Below, piece by piece: positions 55,293 to 63,999 of a stretch of DNA of 64,000 nt. A model generated the notes under the pieces. That model did no database searches, was not told the origin of the DNA, and saw nothing but the letters and a program-made list of their open reading frames with translations. The position numbers and the translations under genes are program-made. The DNA is taken from positions 89,319 through 153,318 of the forward strand of contig NZ_VHLH01000007.1 in the NCBI RefSeq assembly GCF_006516965.1, in the 5' to 3' direction. Position 1 is the stretch's first letter. Every line of letters begins with the position of its first letter. The DNA is from Pararhizobium mangrovi (GTDB lineage: Bacteria > Pseudomonadota > Alphaproteobacteria > Rhizobiales > Rhizobiaceae).

Positions 55293-56108
55293 ATGGCTTT
55301 CAGACGAATCTCGATGAGCGGACGGCAAGAAAAGATCCTGCGCAGCGCCAAGCAGGTCGGTCGCGTGGAGGTCGAAGACCTCGTCGAGCAATACCGGGTC
55401 TCCGCGCAGACGATCCGAAAGGATCTCAACGTCTTGACCGAGCGGGGTCTCCTGAGCCGGACGCATGGCGGCGCGGAGGTCAGTTCCGGCGTCGAGAACC
55501 TCGAATACGAGGCGCGAAAGCTCATCGCCGCGTCGGAAAAGGCCGCCATCGGGCGCGCCACGGCGGATCTTATCCCTGCCCAATCCTCGCTGTTCATCAA
55601 TATCGGTACGACCACGGAAGCCGTCGCGCACTGGCTCGGTGAGAAGGCCGGGCTGATGGCAATCACCAACAACATCAACGTCGCGACGCTTCTCAGGCCG
55701 TATGGCGACATCGAGGTCGTGATCGCCGGCGGCGTCGTGCGGCCCTCGGACGGCGGTATCGTGGGCGAGGCGGCCGTCGACTTCATCGGCCAGTTCCGGG
55801 TCGATTACGCCATCATCGGCGCTTCGGCGATCGACGCTGACGGGACTTTGCTCGATTTCGACTATCGCGAGGTGCGCGTGACCCAGGCGATCATCCGCAA
55901 CGCGCGGCAGGTCGTGCTCGTCTCGGACTCGTCTAAATTCACGCGTTCGGCGCCGGTGCGCATCGGCCATCTCTCGCAGATCAACACCTTCGTGACCGAT
56001 CGCGCGCCGGATGCAATCGTCGGCGTCTGCCGGGAACACGACGTCGCGCTGATCCAGACCGGAGACGATCCGGTGGAGGACGAACGGATTCTTGCGTCGT
56101 CGCTTTAA
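55293..56108 (+). CDS. glpR: DeoR-family glycerol regulon repressor
   Basis: Regulator of 271 residues. DeoR HTH: RQEKILRSAKQVGRVEVEDLVEQYRVSAQTIRKDLNVL, then the wing residues TERGLLSRTHGGA; C-terminal sugar-phosphate sensor domain (SLFINIGTTTEAVAHWL, GASAIDADGTLLDFDYREV). It is upstream of glpD and flanked by TTTCGTTT sites. Glycerol-3-phosphate is the expected inducer. An ATG at 55314 (MSGRQEKIL) is a shorter start option; no strong ribosome site separates them. Confidence 0.93.
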   Translation: MAFRRISMSGRQEKILRSAKQVGRVEVEDLVEQYRVSAQTIRKDLNVLTERGLLSRTHGGAEVSSGVENLEYEARKLIAASEKAAIGRATADLIPAQSSLFINIGTTTEAVAHWLGEKAGLMAITNNINVATLLRPYGDIEVVIAGGVVRPSDGGIVGEAAVDFIGQFRVDYAIIGASAIDADGTLLDFDYREVRVTQAIIRNARQVVLVSDSSKFTRSAPVRIGHLSQINTFVTDRAPDAIVGVCREHDVALIQTGDDPVEDERILASSL

Positions 56109-56116
56109 TTTCGTTT
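56109..56116 (+). promoter_or_regulatory. TTTCGTTT site upstream of glpD
   Basis: One exact half-site directly after the glpR stop, with a related TTTCGGCTTTG at 56131. It shares TTTCGTTTGAC with the site upstream of glpR (read in reverse there). Candidate second operator controlling the glpD-glpV transcript. Confidence 0.4.
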
Positions 56117-56189
56117 GACGCGTGTTTTGGTTTCGGCTTTGATCGGACCGATTTCGTCGTGGAACCCACGTGCGGCGAAACCGGAGGAG

Positions 56190-57761
56190 ATGGTGGACTA
56201 CGACATCTTCGTCATCGGCGGCGGAATCAATGGCTGCGGCATCGCGCGCGATGCGGCGGGCAGGGGATACCGCGTCGGTCTGGCGGAGATGAACGACCTC
56301 GGTTCGGGCACGTCGTCGTGGTCGACGAAGCTGATCCATGGCGGCCTGCGCTATCTTGAGCAGTACGAGTTCCGGCTCGTGCGCCACGCGCTGAAGGAGC
56401 GCGAGGTGCTGATCGCGATCGCGCCGCATCTCGTGCGTCCCTTGCGCTTCGTGCTGCCGCACCATTCGGGCCTGCGTCCGGCATGGCTCCTGCGTCTCGG
56501 CCTCTTCCTCTACGATCATCTCGGTGGACGCGAAACGCTGGCGAAATCGTGCGCCGTCGACCTCGACGGTCCGCTCGGTGCGCCGCTGCGAAACGAATTC
56601 CACAAGGGTTTCGAATATTCCGACGCCAAGGTCGACGACACGCGGCTCGTTGTCCTCAACGCCCGCGATGCGGCCGACCGGGGCGCCGACATCATGGTGC
56701 GCACCCGGGTCGAACGCGTGCGGCCGGCCGACAGGGGCTGGCTTCTGGAACTCCGCGATGCGGAAGACGGCACCACGCGATCGGTCACCGCCCGCACGCT
56801 CGTCAACGCCGCAGGCCCGTGGGTCGATCTCGTCGATCACGAGATCGTCGGCCGCAACGGCCCGGATTCGGTGCGCCTCGTGCAGGGCTCGCACGTGGTG
56901 ACGCGCCGTCTCTTCGATCACGACCGGGCCTATATCTTCCAGAACACGGACGGGCGGATCGTCTTCGCGATCCCCTACCAGGGCGAATTCACGCTGCTTG
57001 GCACCACGGACCGCGACTATTCCGGCGATCCCGGCCGGGCGACGATCGCCGAAGAGGAAGTCGGCTACCTGCTCGAAGCCGCCAACGCCTATTTCGAAAA
57101 GCCCGTGCGCCGCGAGGATGTCGTCTGGTCGTTCTCTGGCGTCCGCCCGCTCTATGACGACGGCGCGAAGAAGGCGCAGGAGGGAACCCGCGACTATACG
57201 CTGTCGCTTACCGAGGCAGGCGGGGCGGCATTGCTCAACTGCTTCGGCGGCAAGATCACCACCTATCGCGTGCTCGCCGAAGACGCGCTCGCCCGGCTTG
57301 CCGGTCCGCTCGGTTCGAATCGGGCGTCCGGGCGCTCGGCGAACGAAGGTCGGGCGCACGGGGCGGGATGGACCGCGCGCGTGCCGCTGCCGGGCGGCGA
57401 TTTTGAGCCCGCAGCGCTTCACGAGACCATCGAGGCCCTTCGCCGGGACTACGCGTTCCTTTCGCCAGGCGAGGCCGTACGCCTCGTCGATCTCTACGGA
57501 ACGCGAGCTCGCGCCGTCCTCGGAAACGCTCGCTCGCTCGGTGATCTCGGCCGCGATTTTGGCGCCGGGCTGAGCGAGGCCGAAGTCCGCTACCTGATCG
57601 ATCACGAATGGGCCCGCACGCTCGAAGACGTGCTGTGGCGGCGCACCAAGCTCGGCCTCCATCTCGCCGGCACGGCTGCGGAAGAGGCCATTTCGAATTT
57701 CATGCACGCGTATCGCAAGGGGGAAGATGCGCGCACTCTCCGGCAGGAGAGTGGAGTCTAG
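56190..57761 (+). CDS. glpD: Aerobic glycerol-3-phosphate dehydrogenase
   Basis: FAD-dependent membrane-associated dehydrogenase of 523 residues. FAD site IGGGINGCGIARDAAGRG (9-26), substrate region SSWSTKLIHGGLRYLEQYEFRLV, and C-terminal DAO_C part (SEAEVRYLIDHEWARTLEDVLWRRTKLGL). It oxidises sn-glycerol-3-phosphate to dihydroxyacetone phosphate, passing electrons to quinone. The ATG at 56190 follows CGGAGGAG. It is between glpR and the ABC glycerol importer. Confidence 0.97.
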   Translation: MVDYDIFVIGGGINGCGIARDAAGRGYRVGLAEMNDLGSGTSSWSTKLIHGGLRYLEQYEFRLVRHALKEREVLIAIAPHLVRPLRFVLPHHSGLRPAWLLRLGLFLYDHLGGRETLAKSCAVDLDGPLGAPLRNEFHKGFEYSDAKVDDTRLVVLNARDAADRGADIMVRTRVERVRPADRGWLLELRDAEDGTTRSVTARTLVNAAGPWVDLVDHEIVGRNGPDSVRLVQGSHVVTRRLFDHDRAYIFQNTDGRIVFAIPYQGEFTLLGTTDRDYSGDPGRATIAEEEVGYLLEAANAYFEKPVRREDVVWSFSGVRPLYDDGAKKAQEGTRDYTLSLTEAGGAALLNCFGGKITTYRVLAEDALARLAGPLGSNRASGRSANEGRAHGAGWTARVPLPGGDFEPAALHETIEALRRDYAFLSPGEAVRLVDLYGTRARAVLGNARSLGDLGRDFGAGLSEAEVRYLIDHEWARTLEDVLWRRTKLGLHLAGTAAEEAISNFMHAYRKGEDARTLRQESGV

Positions 57762-57772
57762 GGAGGAACGGC

Positions 57773-58855
57773 ATGCTCGAACTGGAGCGTGTGACCAAGA
57801 TCGTCGGATCGCAGACCCATATTCACGAGACGGATCTCGCCTTCGAGACCGGCACGCTCAACGTGCTCCTCGGTCCGACGCTTTCCGGCAAGACGTCGCT
57901 GATGCGCCTGATGGCGGGTCTCGACCGGCCGACGAGCGGAACGGTGCGTTTCGACGGCAAGGATGTGACCGGCCTCCCGGTGCAGAAGCGTTCGGTGGCG
58001 ATGGTCTACCAGCAGTTCATCAACTACCCGGCGATGACGGTCTACGAGAACATCGCTTCGCCGCTGCGCCTCGCCGGTGCCGACAAGGCGACGCTCGACC
58101 GCGAGGTTCGGGAAGCGGCCGAGCTCATGCGACTGACGCCCTTTCTCGATCGCACGCCGCTTACCCTTTCCGGCGGCCAGCAGCAGCGCACCGCACTCGC
58201 CCGTGCCCTCATCAAGAAGGCGAGCCTCGTGCTGCTGGACGAGCCCCTCGTCAATCTCGACTACAAGCTGCGCGAGGAACTGCGCGCCGAACTGCCGCGC
58301 ATCTTTTCCGAATCCGGCGCGATCTTCGTCTACGCGACAACCGAACCCTCCGAGGCGCTTCTCCTCGGCGGCAATACCGCGACGCTGTCGGAAGGCCGCG
58401 TGACGCAGTACGGGCCGACCGTCGACGTCTTCCGCCGCCCGCGCGATCTCCTGACGGCGCGTACCTTCGCCGACCCGCCGCTGAACACGATCGACGTCGT
58501 GAAGCGCGGCGATCGTTTCCGTATCGACGAGGCGGTCGACCTGCCCGTGCCCGAGCGTCTTCGCTCTGCCGCGGACGGCTCTTATACGGTCGCTTTCCAG
58601 CCGAACCATCTGGCGCTCGCGCCGCAGACGCCGGAGGCCGTCGGGCTGAAGGCCAAGGTCTCGGTGACGGAGATCACCGGTTCTGAGACCTATGTCCATC
58701 TCGATTTCGCGGATGTGCGCTGGGTCATGCTGGCGCCCGGCATCCACGTCCTCGAGATCGGCGAGACGGTCGAGGTCTACGTCGATCCGCGCCACACCAT
58801 GCTGTTCGCGTCCGACGGCGAAGCCGTGCGGCCCGGCGAACGGCTGGCGGCCTGA
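57773..58855 (+). CDS. glpS: Glycerol ABC transporter ATP-binding protein GlpS
   Basis: ATPase of 360 residues. Walker A GPTLSGKT (34-41), Q-loop VYQQFINYPAMTV, signature LSGGQ (132-136) and Walker B LLDEP (154-158) are intact. The H-loop is not: the sequence VYATTEPSEA puts Thr190 where MalK has the switch His. A TOBE-like C terminus follows. Partner GlpT has the reverse set of losses, so the two should make a heterodimer with one full ATP site. The start is 11 bp after glpD with GGGAGGAA. Confidence 0.92.
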   Translation: MLELERVTKIVGSQTHIHETDLAFETGTLNVLLGPTLSGKTSLMRLMAGLDRPTSGTVRFDGKDVTGLPVQKRSVAMVYQQFINYPAMTVYENIASPLRLAGADKATLDREVREAAELMRLTPFLDRTPLTLSGGQQQRTALARALIKKASLVLLDEPLVNLDYKLREELRAELPRIFSESGAIFVYATTEPSEALLLGGNTATLSEGRVTQYGPTVDVFRRPRDLLTARTFADPPLNTIDVVKRGDRFRIDEAVDLPVPERLRSAADGSYTVAFQPNHLALAPQTPEAVGLKAKVSVTEITGSETYVHLDFADVRWVMLAPGIHVLEIGETVEVYVDPRHTMLFASDGEAVRPGERLAA

Positions 58856-58868
58856 GGGGGAGGGCGGC

Positions 58869-59939
58869 ATGGCGCGCATCGATCTCGACCACATCCGGCA
58901 CACCTACACCGCGTCACCGAAGAGCGAAGCCGACTACGCGCTGAAGGAGGTGGATCACAGCTGGCACGATGGAGGCGCCTATGCGCTGCTCGGGCCTTCC
59001 GGCTGCGGAAAGACGACGCTCCTAAACATCATCTCCGGCCTCGTGACGGCGTCGGAGGGCCGGATCCTCTTCGACGGCAAGGACGTCACCCGGCTTTCGC
59101 CGCAGGAGCGCAACATCGCGCAGGTGTTCCAGTTTCCCGTGATCTACGACACGATGACGGTCTTCGACAATCTCGCCTTCCCCTTGCGCAACCGGACGAT
59201 GCCGGAAGCCGACGTCAAGCGTCGCGTCGACGAAATCCTCGCCATGATCGACCTCGGCGATCGCGCCCATCGCAAGGCGCGTGGGCTGACTGCCGACCAG
59301 AAGCAGAAGATCTCGCTCGGGCGCGGGCTCGTGCGCTCCGACGTCGCCGCAATCCTCTTCGACGAGCCGCTGACGGTCATCGATCCGCACATGAAGTGGA
59401 TGCTGCGCACACAGCTCAAGCAGCTTCACCGCCAGTTCGGCCATACCATGGTCTACGTCACGCACGACCAGACCGAGGCGTTGACCTTCGCCGACACCGT
59501 CGTCGTCATGTATGACGGCGAGATCGTCCAGATCGGCACGCCGGAAGAGCTGTTCGCACGGCCGAAGCATACTTTCGTCGGTTATTTCATTGGATCACCG
59601 GGCATGAACGTCGTGCCCGTGACGCTCGACGGCGGCACGGCGCATGTCGACGGCGAGGCGATCGCACTGCCGGCTCCGCCGCGCGAGCGCCCGCAGGCGA
59701 AGACCGAGCTCGGCGTGCGCCCGGAATTCGTGCGGCTGACGCGCGATGGCATGCCGTTTTCCATCGATACCGTGGAGGATCTCGGCCGCCACCGCATCGT
59801 GCGCGGGCATCTCGGCGCCCACGCGATCGCGGCGGTCGTTCCGGAGAACGAGACGATCCCGGCGGAGCCGCGCGTCACCTTCGATCCCGCAGGCATCAAT
59901 CTCTACGCCGATTCCTGGCGCATGGAACTGGAGGGCTGA
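58869..59939 (+). CDS. glpT: Glycerol ABC transporter ATP-binding protein GlpT
   Basis: ATPase of 356 residues. Walker A GPSGCGKTT (42-50), Walker B LFDEP (163-167) and H-loop VTHDQ (His199) are intact, but the ABC signature reads LTADQ (140-144) instead of LSGGQ. It follows glpS by 13 bp. This is the ABC-type GlpT of Rhizobium, not the glycerol-3-phosphate antiporter of the same name in E. coli. Confidence 0.92.
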   Translation: MARIDLDHIRHTYTASPKSEADYALKEVDHSWHDGGAYALLGPSGCGKTTLLNIISGLVTASEGRILFDGKDVTRLSPQERNIAQVFQFPVIYDTMTVFDNLAFPLRNRTMPEADVKRRVDEILAMIDLGDRAHRKARGLTADQKQKISLGRGLVRSDVAAILFDEPLTVIDPHMKWMLRTQLKQLHRQFGHTMVYVTHDQTEALTFADTVVVMYDGEIVQIGTPEELFARPKHTFVGYFIGSPGMNVVPVTLDGGTAHVDGEAIALPAPPRERPQAKTELGVRPEFVRLTRDGMPFSIDTVEDLGRHRIVRGHLGAHAIAAVVPENETIPAEPRVTFDPAGINLYADSWRMELEG

Positions 59940-59943
59940 CGTC

Positions 59944-60810
59944 ATGGATAAGACCGTCAACCAGAAAGCCTGGTTCATGCTGATTCCGGTCCTCGTGCTC
60001 GTCGGCTTTTCGGCCGTCATCCCGCTGATGACCGTCGTCAACTATTCGGTACAGGACACCTTCGGCCAGAACGTCTTCTTCTGGGCCGGCACCGCCTGGT
60101 TCGAGCAGATCCTGCATTCGCCGCGCTTCTGGTCGGCGCTCGGGCGCAACCTCATCTTTTCCGGGCTCATTCTGGCGATCGAGGTGCCGCTCGGTATCTT
60201 CGTCGCGCTCAACATGCCGAAGCGCGGCATCGGCGTGCCGTTCTGCCTCGTCTTCATGGCGCTGCCGCTGCTCGTTCCATGGAACGTCGTCGGGACGATC
60301 TGGCAGATCTTCGGACGCTCGGACATTGGCCTTCTCGGCTGGGCCGTCGACGCGATCGGCATCGACTACAATTACGTCTCCGATCCCGTGGACGCCTGGA
60401 TCACGCTGATCGTCATGGACGTCTGGCACTGGACGAGCCTCGTCGTGCTCTTGTGCTACGCCGCGCTCGTCTCCATTCCGGACGCGTTCTACCAGGCCGC
60501 ACGCATCGACGGCGCGTCGCGCTGGTCGGTCTTCCGCTACATCCAGCTGCCGAAGATCCAGCACGTGCTCCTGATCGCCGTGCTCCTGCGCTTCATGGAC
60601 TCCTTCATGATCTACACGGAGCCCTTCGTCGTCACCGGCGGCGGGCCGGGCAACTCGACGACGGTCCTATCGATCGACCTCGTGAAGATGGCGCTCGGCC
60701 AGTTCGATCTCGGCCCGGCGGCGGCGATGTCGCTCATCTACTTCCTGATCATCCTTGCGCTCTCATGGGTCTTCTACACCGTGATGACGAACCACGAGGC
60801 GAGGCAGTAA
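59944..60810 (+). CDS. glpP: Glycerol ABC transporter permease GlpP
   Basis: Inner-membrane permease of 288 residues with six hydrophobic segments and EAA loop FYQAARIDGASRWSVFRYIQLPKI. It starts four bases after the glpT stop. Pairs with GlpQ. Confidence 0.93.
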   Translation: MDKTVNQKAWFMLIPVLVLVGFSAVIPLMTVVNYSVQDTFGQNVFFWAGTAWFEQILHSPRFWSALGRNLIFSGLILAIEVPLGIFVALNMPKRGIGVPFCLVFMALPLLVPWNVVGTIWQIFGRSDIGLLGWAVDAIGIDYNYVSDPVDAWITLIVMDVWHWTSLVVLLCYAALVSIPDAFYQAARIDGASRWSVFRYIQLPKIQHVLLIAVLLRFMDSFMIYTEPFVVTGGGPGNSTTVLSIDLVKMALGQFDLGPAAAMSLIYFLIILALSWVFYTVMTNHEARQ

Positions 60811-60812
60811 CG

Positions 60813-61745
60813 ATGGTGAATTCCGAAGAACGCCTCGCCCGGAACCGAAGCGAAAGCGTGATGCGCGATGCGCCGGCCGGTGGCCACGCGGCCTCCGGTG
60901 CGTCGTCGGATGCGATGGCACGGCGCATGCGCAAGCGCGGCGAGAGCGCGCGCTGGTCGTGGCTCGTGCCGACGATCTATATCGTCTTCCTCATGCTGCC
61001 GATCTACTGGCTCGTGAACATGAGCTTCAAGACGAACCACGAAATCGTCACCTCGCTCACGCTCTTCCCGCGACAGCCGACGCTGCAGAACTACGTGACG
61101 ATCTTCACCGATCGCTCGTGGTATTCGGGCTACGTGAACTCGATCATCTACGTGGTCGAGAACATGGTGATCTCCGTCGCCTGCGCGCTGCCGGCCGCCT
61201 ACGCCTTCTCGCGCTACCGCTTCCTCGGCGACAAGCACGTCTTCTTCTGGCTGCTGACGAACCGCATGGCACCGCCGGCGGTCTTCGCGCTGCCGTTCTT
61301 CCAGCTCTATTCCGCCTTCGGCATGATCGACACGCACATCGCCGTCGCGCTCGCGCACTGCCTCTTTAACGTGCCGCTTGCGGTGTGGATCCTCGAAGGC
61401 TTCATGTCGGGCATTCCGAAGGAGATCGACGAGACCGCCTATATCGACGGCTATTCGTTCCCGCGCTTCTTCATCCGGATCTTCATACCACTGATCGCGA
61501 GCGGCATCGGCGTTGCGGCGTTCTTCTGCTTCATGTTCTCGTGGGTGGAACTGCTGCTCGCCCGCACGCTGACGACGGTCAACGCCAAGCCGATCGCCGC
61601 CGTCATGACGCGCACGGTTTCGGCCGCCGGCATCGACTGGGGGTTGCTCGCCGCAGCCGGCGTGCTGACGCTGATCCCCGGTGCGATCGTCATCTATTTC
61701 GTACGCAACTACATCGCCCGCGGCTTCGCGCTCGGGCGGGTCTAG
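60813..61745 (+). CDS. glpQ: Glycerol ABC transporter permease GlpQ
   Basis: Permease of 310 residues. A polar N terminus of about 45 residues precedes the first helix (LVPTIYIVFLMLPIYWLVNM). EAA loop IDETAYIDGYSFPRFFIRIFIP. It starts two bases after the glpP stop. A later start at 60861 or 60915 would remove the polar tail and cannot be excluded. Not the glycerophosphodiester phosphodiesterase of the same name. Confidence 0.92.
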   Translation: MVNSEERLARNRSESVMRDAPAGGHAASGASSDAMARRMRKRGESARWSWLVPTIYIVFLMLPIYWLVNMSFKTNHEIVTSLTLFPRQPTLQNYVTIFTDRSWYSGYVNSIIYVVENMVISVACALPAAYAFSRYRFLGDKHVFFWLLTNRMAPPAVFALPFFQLYSAFGMIDTHIAVALAHCLFNVPLAVWILEGFMSGIPKEIDETAYIDGYSFPRFFIRIFIPLIASGIGVAAFFCFMFSWVELLLARTLTTVNAKPIAAVMTRTVSAAGIDWGLLAAAGVLTLIPGAIVIYFVRNYIARGFALGRV

Positions 61746-61764
61746 CGTCGAAGGGAGCGCGTTG

Positions 61765-62052
61765 ATGAATCTCGATCTCACATGGATGGCCTGGACGTGG
61801 CCGACCGCCATCTTCTTCCTCGTCATAGCCGCGCTGATCCTGGCGATGGGCGCATGGGAGAAGGTCTCGCCGGGCGGTGGACCGCGCGTCGGCATCCTCA
61901 ACTTCGAGACGACGCGCGGCGACCGTCTCTTCGTGTCGCTGCTCGGCGCAGCCTTCATTCACCTCGCATGGCTCGGCCTCGTTGGTCCGAGCCTGTGGTG
62001 GGCCCTCGGCCTGTCGATCGTCTACGCCATCGGTGTATTCCGCTTCGTCTAG
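61765..62052 (+). CDS. glpU: Small membrane protein of the glycerol importer (DUF2160)
   Basis: Protein of 95 residues with three hydrophobic helices (TAIFFLVIAALILAMGAW, LFVSLLGAAFIHLAWLGL, WWALGLSIVYAIGVFRF). It matches DUF2160 proteins encoded in rhizobial glp importer operons; exact role unknown, perhaps assembly or stability of the permease complex. AAGGGAG precedes the ATG at 61765. Confidence 0.87.
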   Translation: MNLDLTWMAWTWPTAIFFLVIAALILAMGAWEKVSPGGGPRVGILNFETTRGDRLFVSLLGAAFIHLAWLGLVGPSLWWALGLSIVYAIGVFRFV

Positions 62053-62122
62053 ACCGGGTCGATACCGTCGCGCGTACCGCGCGGCGTCCGTTATGCTTCG
62101 CAAACCCCATGGGAGGAGATCC

Positions 62123-63913
62123 ATGCGAAAGCACCTTCTTACGACGACGACGGCGATCGCGCTTCTGGCCACGGCCGGGCACGCCTTCGCCGGCATGGAC
62201 GAGGCCAAACAGTTCCTCGACCAGGAGATCGGCGGCATGTCCTCGCTGTCGCGCGCCGATCAGGAAAAGCAGATGCAGTGGTACGTGGATGCCGCCAAGC
62301 CCTTCAAGGGCATGGAGATCCACGTCGTCTCGGAATCGCTGACCACCCACGCCTACGAGTCGAAGACGCTTGCTCCGTGGTTCGCCAAGATCACCGGCAT
62401 CAAGGTCATCCACGACGTCATCCAGGAAGGCGACGTCGTCGAGAAGATCCAGACGCAGATGCAGACGGGTCAGAACCTCTACGACGCCTACGTCAACGAT
62501 TCCGACTTCATCGGCACGCACTGGCGCTACGGGCAGGCGCGGGACCTGACGAAATGGATGGCGAACGAGGGCAAGGACGTCACCGACCCGATGCTCGACC
62601 TGAAGGACTTCATCGGCCTTTCCTTCACCACCGCGCCGGACGGGGACCTCTACCAGCTTCCCGACCAGCAGTTCGCCAACCTCTACTGGTTCCGCTACGA
62701 CTGGTTCAACGACCCGAAGATCAAGGCCGCCTTCAAGCAGAAATACGGCTACGATCTCGGCGTCCCGGTCAACTGGTCGGCCTACGAGGACATCGCCGAC
62801 TTCTTCACGAACACCAAAGTCGACGGCAAGAAGGTCTATGGCAACATGGACTACGGCAAGAAGGACCCGTCGCTCGGCTGGCGCTTCACCGACGCCTGGC
62901 TTTCGATGGCGGGTGAGGGCGACCGAGGCCTGCCGAACGGCAAGCCGGTCGACGAATGGGGCATCCGCGTCAACGAGAAGTCGCAGCCGACCGGCTCCTG
63001 CATGGCGCGCGGCGGCGGAACGAACAGCCCGGCCGCCGTCTATTCGATCGAGAAGTACCTGAAGTGGCTCAAGGACTATACGCCCCCGGAAGCGCAAGGC
63101 ATGACCTTCTCCGAGGCCGGCCCGGTGCCCGCACAGGGCAACATCGCCCAGCAGGCCTTCTGGTACACGACCTTCACCGCCGACATGGTCAAGAAGGGCC
63201 TCCCGGTCGTCAATGACGACGGCACGCCGAAATGGCGCATCGCTCCGTCTCCGCACGGGGCGTACTGGCATGAAGGCCAGAAGCTCGGCTATCAGGACGT
63301 CGGCTCCTGGACGCTCATGAAGTCGACGCCGGAGGACCGGGCGAAGGCTGCCTGGCTCTACGCCCAGTTCGTCACCTCGAAGACCGTGGACGTGAAGAAG
63401 AGCCAGACCGGCCTCACCTTCATCCGCGACTCCACGATCAACGACAAGAGCTTCACCGATCGGGCCGACAAGCTCGGTGGTCTCGTCGAGTTCTACCGCT
63501 CGCCCGCGCGCGTGCGCTGGACGCCGACGGGCACCAACGTGCCGGACTACCCGAAGCTTGCGCAGCTGTGGTGGCAGAACATCGGCGATGCGGCGTCCGG
63601 CGCGAAAACCACGCAGGAGGCGATGGACGCACTGTGCGCGGCGCAGGAAGGCATCATGGAGCGGCTCGAGCGTGCCGGCGTGCAGGGCGACATCGGCCCG
63701 CACCTGAACGACGAGCACGACGTCGCATACTGGCAAGACCTCGCCAAGAAGGAGGGCAACCTCTCGCCGCAGCCGAAGCTCGACAACGAGAAGCCGAAGC
63801 CGGTAACGGTGGGCTACGACGAACTGGTCAAGAGCTGGCAGGACTCCAACGACGCCTCCGGCTCGGCCAACGCTCAGGACACATCCGCCAAGGGCACGCA
63901 GACGAGCAACTAG
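62123..63913 (+). CDS. glpV: Glycerol ABC transporter substrate-binding protein GlpV
   Basis: Periplasmic receptor of 596 residues, much longer than sugar receptors in the window (about 340-430). A signal peptide ends in AFA-G; the family 1 binding fold follows (TLAPWFAKITGIKVIHDVIQEGDVVEKI, LPDQQFANLYWFRYDWF). The C-terminal 30 residues are a polar tail rich in Ser, Asn and Thr. The ATG follows GGGAGGAGAT. In this operon the receptor is last rather than first, unlike the other importers here. Confidence 0.93.
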   Translation: MRKHLLTTTTAIALLATAGHAFAGMDEAKQFLDQEIGGMSSLSRADQEKQMQWYVDAAKPFKGMEIHVVSESLTTHAYESKTLAPWFAKITGIKVIHDVIQEGDVVEKIQTQMQTGQNLYDAYVNDSDFIGTHWRYGQARDLTKWMANEGKDVTDPMLDLKDFIGLSFTTAPDGDLYQLPDQQFANLYWFRYDWFNDPKIKAAFKQKYGYDLGVPVNWSAYEDIADFFTNTKVDGKKVYGNMDYGKKDPSLGWRFTDAWLSMAGEGDRGLPNGKPVDEWGIRVNEKSQPTGSCMARGGGTNSPAAVYSIEKYLKWLKDYTPPEAQGMTFSEAGPVPAQGNIAQQAFWYTTFTADMVKKGLPVVNDDGTPKWRIAPSPHGAYWHEGQKLGYQDVGSWTLMKSTPEDRAKAAWLYAQFVTSKTVDVKKSQTGLTFIRDSTINDKSFTDRADKLGGLVEFYRSPARVRWTPTGTNVPDYPKLAQLWWQNIGDAASGAKTTQEAMDALCAAQEGIMERLERAGVQGDIGPHLNDEHDVAYWQDLAKKEGNLSPQPKLDNEKPKPVTVGYDELVKSWQDSNDASGSANAQDTSAKGTQTSN

Positions 63914-63936
63914 CTGTGAGCTTTCATTAGGTTGTC

Positions 63937-63999
63937 CATCCGGTCCGGACCGGGGATGCTGAGGTTGTGAGACTTCAGAGTCCAGGGAGGGACCGGATG
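63937..63999. repeat. 10-bp inverted repeat and palindrome at the window end
   Basis: CATCCGGTCC at 63937-63946 is the exact inverse of GGACCGGATG at 63990-63999. The left arm also overlaps the palindrome CGGTCCGGACCG at 63941-63952. The pairing of the right arm covers a start codon. It could be a translational control hairpin, an operator or the end of a mobile element. Confidence 0.5.

Noticed and set aside
55044..57707. Minus-strand frame of nearly 890 codons opposite glpR and glpD
   Set aside because: The plus strand has unmistakable GlpR and GlpD motifs; the minus frame is a composition artefact.
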